A stretch of DNA of 64,000 bases from Membranipora membranacea (Eukaryota > Bryozoa > Gymnolaemata > Cheilostomatida > Membraniporidae), in NCBI GenBank assembly GCA_914767715.1, contig OU612069.1:682001-746000 (forward strand), given 5' to 3'. A program made the position numbers and the translations under genes. How positions within the stretch are numbered: the first letter of the stretch is position 1; every line of letters starts with the position of its first letter. Below, piece after piece: positions 24,139 to 35,010 of the stretch. Below the pieces are notes generated by a model. The model did no database searches, was not told the DNA's origin, and saw nothing but the letters and a program-made list of their open reading frames with translations.

Positions 24139-27100
24139 GTGATGTGTGCTATCAAAACCAGGAATGTTGCGATATTGTTCATTATACAGTATAAGGCAAG
24201 GAAATTACATAACCATGATAATTTTGTTTTGGTTGTTCCTAGACCAATCAGATGTGTAGATTCTGAATATGATATTATCTATCCAATCAGAGGCCATCAA
24301 GTGGGGTTAACTGTCCTCTAAAGTGGTTACTAAGTAGGACAGGAAGTGAACAAACATGACGGACAGAGGTGCTTTCATTGAGGATTCTGATCTTGCTTCT
24401 TACTTTCTTGGCTACCAAAGTGATTCAGACTGTGAATCAGACTGTGATATTGATTATTTAGGCTTAAATACCAACAATTTCACATCCAATCCTGATGATC
24501 CTGTCATTACATCCACTGAAAATCCACAAGAACAAGTAGAGAGAGCTCTCAATAATGATCCTGCTTGTCACAGTTGTAGTAGTAGTACTACTATTACTAC
24601 TACCACTAATGCTACACTGAGCTATTATTGCAAAACCCCTATAACACATCAAGGAGAAACTGTGCAGCAGAACCCACAAGATGAAGACAACCAGTTGGGC
24701 TGCAAATGCAAGGCCTCCTGTGTACGCCAGTTCAGCAAGGAACAGCTGCTATCTCACAAACTCAACTGCTTGGAACTCAGCACCAATGAGCTAGACTTGG
24801 TTGTCGTTAGCAAACTTCAAGCGCTCTGTAACACTGATGAGCTGACTGTGGGCAATCATAGAAAACCTAAGGAGCGGAGAAAGGCCTACACTAACTATCT
24901 TCACTGTGGAAAAGAAATCTGTCGAGATCTTTTTCTCAACCTCCATTGCCTTGGGAAGGAGAGATTGACTACGAGATAACGGTGTCAGTGTCCGACAGAA
25001 GAAATCTGGGGGGCGAAACAAGCTAGCTTTGACTAGAGAGAGATGTGAGGGTATTTACAGCTACCTGACGAACATGGCTGAGGAGATTGGGGTGAAACTA
25101 CCAGGACGTATCCCAGGTAATTACAGTTCCAAAAGTTTTCTCTCTTATGACTTACTGATTGATCACTGATATGTTTAGGGCTGCCTCGAGGAAATCATTA
25201 TAAAAGTCACATAAGAATTCTTACAAATGGCTTTAACATAAATTATAATGTTTGGTAGGTTTCTGGCAGTATTCAATGACCCTGCTACCATCCCGCATGA
25301 CAGTAAAGTCCATACATCAGCGCTACAGTGAGTCAACAGATGATCCACTGTCCTCTACAACATTCCGACGGGTGTGGAAGAGACTGCTACCGTATATAAT
25401 CATTAACAAGCCTGCTACAGATCTCTGCTGGACTTGCCAGAAAAACAATCAGCTAATACTCAGGTTAGTTAGCCCATTTGAAATAACATACTAGTAGGAA
25501 CATTTGGTTGAATTTTAGCAACCCGCGGCAATCATCAGTAAGACGATCAATCAATACTCATGCAGCATTTAATGTTAGGTGACTTGCCTTACTATTACAG
25601 ATCTGCAAACACACTTGAAACAGAGAAAGAGTCACGTCTCCAGGAGCAGCAACAACACCTCCAGCTAGCCAGCAAAGCGAGATCACATTACAGAACCAGT
25701 CGTCAAGAGGCCAGTGAAGGAAAGACCACCCATCTGTCTTTTGACTTCGCTCAGCAGGTAAACATTAATTTTACATTCCAAATAGCTTTGTCTAGGGCAA
25801 TGTTTTAGATGCTCTTTAGAAATGCTACCAGTATTAAAAGATGATGCCGATGGCAATGATTTAATTATTGTTTTTTTGTTAAACAGCAAACAAGGTGTCA
25901 CTATTACAAAAAACGTAATTTTTTGCTACAGATACACTATCCGTCAAACCCTCAGCAACCTGGACCGGTGTATTTTAAAACACCACGGAAGTGTGCACTG
26001 TTTGGGATCACCAATGAGGGTACCGGTATACAGGCTACATACGCAATCGATGAAGCCATGGTAACTTCTAAGGGAGCGAACTCGGTGATTAGCTACTTGC
26101 ACCACTATCTTGAGAACAATGAGGTAGATTCGACCAAGACTCTCGTCCTTCATGCTGACAATTGCAGGTTAGTACGTGTTTGAGGGTTTAGAAATTTCCT
26201 GAACTCTACCTGTGTTAGGGAACCCGGAAAGTTTTCAAAGCTCAAACCTTCTTGTTCAAAATTGCATGTATTCTCGTTGTAGCGGTCAAAACAAAAACAA
26301 CTACTACATGTTACAGTACCGTGGCTGGCGAATGGCTACCGGGAGACAACGAGGAGATATTGAGCTCAACTTCATGCTGGCTGGTCACACTAAGTTTTCT
26401 CGAGACCAGCACTTCGGTACATTCAAGAAGGCATTCAAACGAACTTTCGTTTCATCTCTCACTGACATAAAACAGGTAAGATTTAGAGAGCACACTAAAT
26501 CTGCGGCACACTTAGCCTATACGAGCTCTATAATTTTGTTTGTGCTTACGTTTACGTTTATGTTTATGTTGCTTGTATATTACCAGACAATCACAGAATC
26601 AGCCCATAATAACAGAGCGGTGGTGCTTGGGAATGGAGAAGACGGCACTACAGAAGTCTCCATGTTCGACTGGTCAGGCTTCCTTGCCAAGGACTTCAGC
26701 AGAGTCGATCACATACTGAGCTACCAGCAATTCAAATTCCATCGAACAACACTGTCTATAGAGCTGACGCCGCTAAAGTTCGCAAATACAAATCCTGGAA
26801 ATATTACTAAACTCTGCAAAGCTACACTTCCTACCACTAGCCTTCTCACAGTCTCAGCTGCGACAGGGCTTTCTCTGAAGCGACAGTGGTATCTATTTGA
26901 TGAGATTAGAGAATTCTGTAGACACTGTACAGAGGAGGAAGTCTGCCCAAAGCCTACTGCTCCGAAACCAAAGGCTACAGCAGTCGTGGCATCAACTAGT
27001 GCTAACAGTAAGTCAAAACTGTTCGATGATGTTTTTGACCGATTGATTGTTATCCACTGCCTTCTTGTAATGAATTTAAATCTCAATGATTCTTTGATAA

Positions 27101-27722
27101 CATAATACATGTATTTATATCTCAATTTATTTTCAGACGGAACTACTTCAGAGAAGACCTCCACCAGTAAATCCTCAAAGAGACCACCAGCGAAAAAATC
27201 AAAGAAATCCTAGATGCATCGAAGACAGATGAATATTATTAAAATAAGCGTTATAATTATAGTGTAATATACTATAATTAATTTAATATAATATAATAAT
27301 ACTTTTTAATAATTTGAATTCTATAGGAAAGTCTACGGGAATGTAGATTTTCATAGACAATTTTGTTTGAAGATTTATGAGTTTGATATTAATGTAAAAA
27401 CAATCGACGCTCATGTACTTTATCTGGTATTTTCTCGTTTTCTTCCGCAATCTAAATATATATATATAATATATATATATAATATATATATATATATCAT
27501 CGTAAATTATTTAAATTACTTTTATCGCATGAAAGCCCATTTTCTGCGGTTTAGAAATATATATGGGTTTATTATGAAGTAAGTGTTACAATGCCCGTAT
27601 CTAAGGAAAGCGTAAACATACACAAAACTAATTGAATAATTTTGTCAATCCAAACTTCGGTAGCCATTATCTCAATAACCACAAACCAACAAATCGAGGC
27701 GCTGTCCCAGACTAAAACCGTC
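24139..27722 (+). mobile_element. DUF7869-type DNA transposon, copy 1 (right end missing)
   Basis: The left end (GTGATGTGTGCTATCAAAAC, preceded by AAAT) matches both ends of the complete relative at 36983-39644. The last 1.17 kb (26555-27722) is nearly identical to 38354-39510. Similarity stops at 27722, about 135 bp short of where the right TIR should be, so the right end has been deleted. The element sits in the gag relic. Confidence 0.75.
24356..27213 (+). CDS. DUF7869-like transposon protein, seven exons
   Basis: Exons 24356-25116, 25259-25463, 25601-25757, 25932-26167, 26283-26475, 26587-27007 and 27137-27213 join in phase with ordinary donors and acceptors. Order of features: acidic N-terminus (SDSDCESDCDIDYL), a Ser/Thr-rich linker, a cysteine cluster (CKCKASCVRQF...HKLNC), PLPGRIPG-type KLPGRIPG, KPATDLCWTCQKNN, the core VLHADNCSGQNKNNYYMLQY, then GHTKFSRDQHFGTFKKAF, and a lysine-rich tail ending RPPAKKSKKS. 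The HADN..GQNKN block defines a multicopy family in invertebrates and insects annotated as DUF7869. An RNase-H-like catalytic role is an inference. One lesion was seen: a one-base slip near 24965-24972 within exon 1. Otherwise the gene is complete. Confidence 0.75.
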
Positions 27723-28142
27723 ATAGTTTTTCATTTGAGTGCGATATAAGCAATATCATTGCGTATTAAGGTTTTATGAGATGTATCTTTATCTTGCCTA
27801 CCCATGAGTCATCAATTACATCAATTTGATAATCACTGTTTAAAAAAAGTCAAAATGAAAAATAAAATTTCAGGAAAAAATCTCCATTGCTTATATATAG
27901 TCCCAATCTACCCCTACCACCGTCCCAATCTACCCCTACCCCGGGGCAGATCGGGACAGCGGTAAGCCTTCACTAGAAAGTCAACAGACCGATCCTATTT
28001 TAGTTTACAGAGTTGAGCTTCACAGGTAAGGAAGGCAACATAATGCACTACATTATCCAATTGTACTGGCTGTCCTCTCTGTTCATTTTTTAAAACTAGG
28101 TCAAAAAATGTGTTTTTTGTCCCAATGTGCCCCCCTCTCCCC
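27723..28142 (+). other. Right flank of the pogo-bounded complex
   Basis: Non-coding. It contains a repeated GTCCCAATCTACCCCTACC motif (27900-27940) facing GGGGCAGATCGGGAC, which resembles further pogo-type terminal sequence. It ends with the right TIR (28119-28142). Confidence 0.5.
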
Positions 28143-28627
28143 TACTATTTCATCATTATATGTCATAAAAACAGTTGTTTATGTGCTCAATACATGTCTC
28201 CAAACAAAGTAGAAAAGAAATTGAGTGATTATCTCAATTAGAACTCAAGTTATGGCCATTCAAATCATAGACACAAACTTGCGAATCGCTGCCGGCGGCC
28301 ATCTTTGATGTGTCATAAATCCGACACTTATGATCTGAGATGTCTCAATTTTGGTTTCCAGACAGTCAACAATGGTGTTAGGCCATAACCAAAAATCAAA
28401 ACTCTCTCTCAATCCGTTATCAATTTACTTGTGTGCAAAGTAGGATGTCGGGGCAGGTGCCATTTTTTTTCGAAATATCGGCCGATTTCAAAATGGCCAA
28501 TAATTAATATTGAGCCAATTTTTAAGTGTTAAAGTGTTAAGTTTAAGTCTTTTGTATGTGGTCATATTTTGACCAGTTGAACATATCTGCCAAGTTTCAT
28601 CAAAATGGAAGGGGGTAAAATTTTTAG
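28143..28627. other. Non-coding gap
   Basis: AT-rich flank between the nested complex and the Mutator-like exon. I see no coding signal or repeat structure. Confidence 0.5.
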
Positions 28628-28791
28628 GCGACTCACTTCACCTGGATCCCTATGACATCGCTATCAAGAAGGAGGAGTGCATAAACCATGTAGCCAAGAG
28701 ACTCACACAAGGTCTGGAGTCCCTGAAGAAAAAGAGTACTGAGTCTTTGGGTGTCACCAGCGGCCAGCGGAAAGATGGACGTCATCGCCAG
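28628..28791 (+). pseudogene. Mutator-like transposase-domain exon fragment
   Basis: One frame flanked by TTTTTAG and CAG|GTCAGT reads YDIAIKKEECINHVAKRLTQ and continues to GQRKDGRHRQ. The motif (K)xECxNHVxKR is characteristic of the Mutator-like transposase domain found in many invertebrate multicopy proteins. No neighbouring exon of that protein was recognised; the exon abuts the LRR array. Confidence 0.55.
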
Positions 28792-29639
28792 GTCAGTGAA
28801 CGACAGCGACAAGTACAGTATTGGCTACCAAATCTCGGGATAGTAGCTTATCATCCTATTATGCGAAGGCACACTTCTGACATTATTTTAAAAAATGCAT
28901 TGTTTTAACAGGGATTACATGCTATAACTTGCAAAGCTGTTCAGACTCTCAATTTTATTATTCTTCGTACCAGTTTGGTTTGTCTTCTGTTATATCCACA
29001 CTAACATACCTAGAAGTACTGACTCTATGTAACAATATTGGCTACCAAATCTCGGGATAGTAGCTTATCATCCTATTATGCAAAGGCACACTTCTGACGT
29101 TATATAAACAATTAATGCATCATTTTAACAGGGAACACATGCTATTACTCGCAAAGCTGTTCATTCTCTCAATTTTATTTACTTGCTCTGCAACTGTAAA
29201 AACTATGTGACTGTAAGTTATCATCATTAGATGACAGGCTTTCAAAGCTTACCTAAATAAAAACTTAAGGGTTATTTCAATCTGAGATCACTTCTATGTT
29301 AAACCCCATGATCAATTATCCTAATAATATATTTCTGTTTTGTTAATCTCATGATTTTATATCTTGATACCCTCTGAGCTGAGTTAACTGGAGGAGCTGT
29401 ATATATCTGGTAATGATTTCTCAGTGCATAGTCTACACACATTGGATAACGGAGTGCAAAACTTCCTGGAACAGTAAAATCATAAAATACCACTTAATGC
29501 TAAGATGTATTTATATTTTATTTTATTCTGGATACATCTTACAAGTTAGTGAAGAGCCATCGGCAGATAAAATCCAAAGTTATCAAATCATTGATCAGCG
29601 TGGAGCTGCACACAGTAAATAAATCACTGCTGTCTTAAG

Positions 29640-29865
29640 ACCATAGGTCTCAGTCATGTAGCTCTAAACAAGAAGAGGAAGCACACTAAATACAGGGGTA
29701 CCATTTCCGCTGCTACTTGCCAAAGTGTAGTTGAATTTTACAAAAACAGAGAATTCAACATCGATGCCCAACAAGCAGCGTTCGGGAACAGGCTCACTAT
29801 TTGTCCTAAAATACACAAAGGGGTCAGCTCTTCTCTAAAATGGGAGCCAACATTATTTTGTGGCG
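29640..29865 (+). pseudogene. Unidentified transposon-like coding fragment
   Basis: One open frame (RKHTKYRGTISAATCQSVVE, FYKNREFNIDAQQAAF, LTICPKIHKGVSSSLKWEP) has coding-like composition. It lies between LRR units and the partial repeat R. Position suggests it belongs with the DUF7869-like piece at 30030, but similarity could not be established by eye. Confidence 0.3.
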
Positions 29866-29867
29866 CC

Positions 29868-29990
29868 ATAGTCTTGACCGTAGGATGTTCCTGTACTTTC
29901 TCTCTACAAGGCAAGCTGTGTGCACTGCTGTAGATGTTCAAAGTCAATTGGTTTTTCATTGAGTCTATATTTTTATATTTCATATTCTAT
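29868..29990 (+). repeat. Dispersed repeat R, partial copy
   Basis: Matches the first about 120 bp of the repeat at 13238 (TTGACCGTAGGATGTTCCTG... through GTAGATGTTCAAAGTCAATT). Confidence 0.75.
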
Positions 29991-30029
29991 TTTTGTATTC
30001 AATATTCCAATACTTTACTATCATTTTTG

Positions 30030-30621
30030 TTGAAAGGTTCCTCCATGTCACAACATGGCATGAGGGTGTTAGTGGCAGGAAATGCGAAGACATCACATCA
30101 GCGGTGATGTCGCCCCTTGCAAAGGATCGTGAGTACAAACATGTGATCTACTATATGGACAATTGCTGAGGCCAAAATAAAAACTATACACTCTATACAG
30201 CAATATTGGATAAAATGAACAGTGGGAACCTCAGAGCTGAAACAATTTCACTTAAGTACTTACAGGCAGGACACACTTTCATGAGTGTGGACAGCTTTCA
30301 TGCAAGGACTGAGAAAGAGATGAAGCGGAGTGAGAATGTGTATGATTTTGATGACTTTGTTAAATGTGTCAAATCAGCCGGGGCATATGTTATTGTTCCA
30401 AGCTTCCGGTGGTGCATTACGAACGTGAACATACAGAGGAAGAATTCCAAATCTTTGACTATATGCTAAAAAAACATAAGCCTGGTATGCAGGTGCCTGC
30501 TAAAACCATGTCTAGAGGAGTGTCACAATCCAAAAAGATGACATCAAAAACTTATGTGTACACACATGCCAGAAAACAGAACAGTCTTTTGGAAGAACAT
30601 GCCAGTTGGGACCGAGAATGA
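30030..30621 (+). pseudogene. DUF7869-like protein fragment, second subfamily
   Basis: The frame reads THEGVSGRKCEDITSAV-like text, then KHVIYYMDNC, a TGA, and GQNKNYTLYTAI, so the diagnostic DNCxGQNKN motif is interrupted by a stop in place of its fifth residue. It continues KYLQAGHTFMSVDSFHARTE, which corresponds to the GHT..S.D..F segment of the family. Near 30400 it slips by one base into HYEREHTEEEFQIFDYML and a lysine-rich tail ending at TGA 30621. This is a different subfamily from the 24 kb copy. It is clearly inactive. Confidence 0.65.
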
Positions 30622-30888
30622 TCTGATCGATAATAGAGAGTAATGCCAGAAACTGTTGCTGACCTGTTTTGTTTTTTACTGGCAATTTTATTAATATCCA
30701 GAGTTGATCATGCTCATCTCATGATTTTTTGCCAGTATCTGGCTTTTCTCATTATTCAATATTTGAATATAACTAAACATCCATGCAGAATTTGGTTTCA
30801 ATCCTTAGGGGAATGTCTTGAAGATTGCCTTCTAGATAACAAGTTATGCAACTAAATTATGCTCTGTTAAACTGTTATTTTGTGGCAC

Positions 30889-31553
30889 AATAGCCTTGAT
30901 TGTTGGATGTTCTGGTGGTACTTTCTATCTAAGGCAAGCCGTTTGTACTGCTATAGATGTTCAAAGTCAATTGGTTGGGCATCAATTCTATAATATTTCA
31001 TATTTCAGATTCTATCTTTGTATTCTATATTCTGATATTTTCTGATCGTCTTTACCTTACTCCATAGAGCACACATCATTTTGAATATTTTGTGAAAGGT
31101 AACTTTTGCTTTCTAATACATCTCAAGGTGTAGTATTGCAGCTTGCAGCCTCTTGTGTATGTACCACCTCCAGTCAATAAGGGGTACAGCAGCTGTGGCA
31201 AGGGCCAATCTTGGGTAGAACAAAACATGAATATTTGATGTTGCGACCACAGTATGTGGGATAAAGTCACTGCGGTTAGTAGAGGAATAACAATTTCTCT
31301 GTGGACAGCACTCCAGTGAGCATCATGGAAGTATTAGAGAATATGTTGGTGGTTGTTGGTAAGTTCATTTAAATGTGAAACTTCAATTGGCTGCAATTTA
31401 ACCACCGCACCATGGGCTAAGGTCACTGTGTGTAGTAGAGGAATAATATAGTGTGTAATGGATACTGATGATATCCAGGGCCTACTGAAGGCAGCTCCAT
31501 TACGAATAATGTATCAGAATTATTGCTGCCATCAATGCAAGTTACTCTTATGC
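30889..31553 (+). repeat. Dispersed repeat R, copy 2
   Basis: Nearly full-length counterpart of 13238-13926 with small indels, starting at CCTTGATTGTTGGATGTTC and ending near TCAATGCAAGTTACTC. Confidence 0.85.
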
Positions 31554-31994
31554 TAAGTTGTTTCACTCATATCAAAGGGTTTTTAATTTATCAACAAAAT
31601 GTCTAGCGTGACAATACAATTATTTCCGGCCATAATATCTAGTAGAATTATTGACCTCAAATAATCAAATATCTAGTGGATAGTATCACTGTACTCCTAT
31701 CATCAAATTCTAAAAAGCTCCAGCAAAAAAGGAAAAGGAGTAACAAAGATAACCTTAGAAGAAATGCCAAAAAACATGAGTAATTCCCTTGGACTCATCA
31801 AGGCTAAAGCCCAATATGTGCGCTTGTAATTTATGTTTTTTATCAATCAAATAGTTTCCAATTTTGTTCGAATTTCCAATGAATCCTTGCATAAAATAAG
31901 CTGGTAGTATTCCTGACCATATGCCACAAAGACCCCAACAGTTGGAAAGATAATATTTTTTGTGTATTCGCCACAGACAGACTAAACTAAACTG
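31554..31994. other. Spacer before the LRR tandem core
   Basis: AT-rich. No gene or clear repeat is seen until CCACAGACAGACTAAACTAA, which also introduces a diverged unit at about 35029. Confidence 0.4.
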
Positions 31995-34621
31995 CACGTT
32001 CTTCGTACCAGTTTGGTTTGTCCTCTGTTATATACACTCTAACCTACCTAGAAGTACTGAATCTACATTTAACACTAAAGGCTCCCATATCTTCTGGGGA
32101 TAGCAGCTTATAGAAACACATATTGTGTCTACTAACCAAGGGTCAATGTCACGATTTAGATTTCTGAGAAATCTGGAGGAGCTAGATGTATCACATAATA
32201 ATCTCCGCCGAGGAGCGAACTGTTCAATAGTAAAATGTTTCACCACGCCATTCTTTGTCTGTTATTAGTCTCTCAAAACCTTAGCTTTTGAATTTAATTG
32301 TTCAAGCGCACACTTCTGAAGTTATATAAAAAAATGCATTATTTTAACAGGGATTACATGCTATTACTTGGAAAGCTGTCCAGTCTCTCAATTTTATTTA
32401 CTTGCTATGCAATTATGTGACTGTAAGTTATCATCATTAGATGACAGGCTTTCAAAACTTACCTGAATAAAAACTTCAGGGTTTTTTTAAGGGCACTTCA
32501 ATTTTAAAGTCATTGGTTAATACTCGATAAATTTATTTATTGATTATTTCTGTTTTGTTTATTTGATGTTTTGATAGCACTGTATTCTCTAATCTGAGTT
32601 AACTGGAGGAGCTGTATATATCTGGTAATGCTTTCTTAGTGCATAGTCAACACACAATGGATAATGGAGTGCAAAACTAACTAAAAAAGCAATTATCATA
32701 AATTATGATTATGACACAGAACATTATTTTTAGGAACACTTAATGTTGAGACATTGAGGTTCATAATAAGTTATATTGGTTATTTTTAATTTAATATTTA
32801 TCAGAGTTGAGTAACCTGGAAGAGCTGAATATATCAGGTAATGACTTCTCAGTGAGTCTAAACTAAACTGCACGTTCTTCGTACCAGTTTGGTTTGTCTT
32901 CTGTTATATCCACTCTAACCTACCTAGAAGTACTGAATCTACATTTAACACTATAGGCTCCCATATCTTCTGGGGATAGCGGCTTATAGAAACACATATT
33001 GTGTCTACTAACCAAGGGTCAATGTCACGATTTAGATTTCTGAGAAATCTGGAGGAGCTAGATGTATCACATAATAATCTCCGACGAGGAGCGAACTGTT
33101 CAATAGTAAAATGTTTCACCACGCCATTCTTTGTCTGTTATTAGTCTCTTAAAACCTTAGCTTTTGAATTTAATTGTTCAAGGGCACACTTCTGATGTTA
33201 TATAAAAAAATGCATTATTTTAACAGGGATTACATGCTATTACTTGGAAAGCTGTCCAGTCTCTCAATTTTATTTACTTGCTATGCAATTATGTGACTGT
33301 AAGTTATCATCATTAGATGACAGGCTTTCAAAACTTACCTGAATAAAAACTTCAAGGTTTTTTTAAGGGCACTTCAATTTTAAAGTCATTGGTTAATACT
33401 CGATAAATTTATTTATTGATTATTTCTGTTTTGCTTATTTGATGTTTTGATAGCACTGTATTCTCTAATCTGAGTTAACTGGAGGAGCTGTATATATCTG
33501 GTAATGCTTTCTTAGTGCATAGTCAACACACAATGGATAATGGAGTGCAAAACTCACTAAAAAAGCAATTATCATAAATTATGATTATGACACAGAACAT
33601 TATTTTTAGGAACACTTAATGTTGAGACATTGAGGTTCATAATAAGTTATATTGGTTATTTTTAATTTAATATTTATCAGAGTTGAGTAACCTGGAAGAG
33701 CTGAATATATCAGGTAATGACTTCTCAGTGAGTCTAAACTAAACTGCACGTTCTTCGTACCAGTTTGGTTTGTCTTCTGTTATATACAGTCTTACCTACC
33801 TAGAAGTACTGAATCTACATTTAACACTATAGGCTCCCATATCTTCTGGGGATAGCGGCTTATAGAAACACATATTGTGTCTACTAACCAAGGGTCAATG
33901 TCACGATTTAGATTTCTGAGAAATCTGGAGGAGCTAGATGTATCACATAATAATCTCTGACGAGGAGCGAACTGTTCAATAGTAAAATGTTTCACCACGC
34001 CATTCTTTGCCTGTTATTAGTCTCTTAAAACCTTAGCTTTTGAATTTAATTGTTCAAGGGCACACTTCTGATGTTATATAAAAAAATGCATTATTTTAAC
34101 AGGGATTACATGCTATTACTTGGAAAGCTGTCCAGTCTCTCAATTTTATTTACTTGCTATGCAATTATGTGACTGTAAGTTATCATCATTAGATGACAGG
34201 CTTTCAAAACCTACCTGAATAAAAACTTCAGGGTTTTTTAAGGGCACTTCAATTTTAAAGTCATTGGTTAATACTCGATAAATTTCTTTATTGAATATTT
34301 CTGTTTTGTTTATTTGATGTTTTGATAGCACTGTATTCTCTAATCTGAGTTAACTGGAGGAGCTGTATATATCTGGTAATGCTTTCTTAGTGCATAGTCA
34401 ACACACAATGGATAATGGAGTGCAAAACTCACTAAAAAAGCAATTATCATAAATTATGATTATGACACAGGACATTATTTTTAGGACCACTTAATGTTGA
34501 GACATTGAGGTTCATAATAAGTTATATTGGTTATTTTTAATTTAATATTTATCAGAGTTGAGTAACCTGGAAGAGCTGAATATATCAGGTAATGACTTCT
34601 CAGTGAGTCTAAACTAAACTG
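31995..34621 (+). repeat. 876-bp tandem repeat, three units
   Basis: CACGTTCTTCGTACCAGTTT starts at 31995, 32871, 33747 and 34622, giving periods of 876, 876 and 875 bp with only scattered substitutions between units. Each unit carries four LRR-like segments. A fourth unit begins at 34622 and is cut off near 34680. Confidence 0.9.
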
Positions 34622-34836
34622 CACGTTCTTCGTACCAGTTTGGTTTGTCTTCTGTTATATCCACACTAACCTACCTAGAAGGAAATGATTTCTCAGTGGA
34701 ACCTTAGAATATCAAAAACAGAAATAACTGCCTAAAATAGGAGGGAATTATTCACCTTCGACAAGTATGGGTGTGCAGACAGTTCTAGACTGAGTACCAA
34801 AAACCATTACCAATCTCTCAATCCATTAACAAACAA

Positions 34837-35010
34837 GTGTGGCCAGAAGTCTCTGGACAGTGTCGGGTGTGTAATGGAGACAAACCACAAGATGCTGGCT
34901 CTACAAGTCGTAAGCGTAAAGAAACTAAAGTGTGCTGTGCGGAGTGTGGACATATACCTCTATGTGCTGAGCCTTGCTTTCGGCGATGGCGAATGAACAT
35001 AATCTCTGAA
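34837..35010 (+). pseudogene. piggyBac C-terminal cysteine-rich domain fragment
   Basis: The frame reads WPEVSGQCRVCNGD, then KETKVCCAECGHIPLCAEPC and FRRW. The C-x2-C, C-x2-C, PLC-x3-PCF spacing is that of the zinc-binding C-terminal domain of piggyBac transposases, which binds the transposon ends. It is isolated between LRR units, with no catalytic domain attached. Confidence 0.7.

Larger units (their letters stand above)
18627..28142 (+). mobile_element. Nested transposon complex bounded by pogo-type TIRs
   Basis: The left boundary reads TA-GGGGAGAGGGGGGCTCATTG and the right boundary is its inverted counterpart (GGGGAGAGGGGGGCACATTG read from the minus strand), also followed by TA. TA duplications and GGGACA-rich ends are usual for Tc1/mariner/pogo elements, and a pogo transposase lies inside near the left end. 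At 9.5 kb the complex is far too long for one pogo element. The excess is made of later insertions: a retroelement gag relic and a DUF7869-type transposon. It is therefore best read as one old pogo copy stuffed with other elements. Confidence 0.6.

Noticed and set aside
32028-33998. Three near-identical minus-strand frames (MVKHFTIEQFAPR...) spaced 876 bp
   Set aside because: They are antisense to LRR-coding segments of the tandem array and have no own domain.
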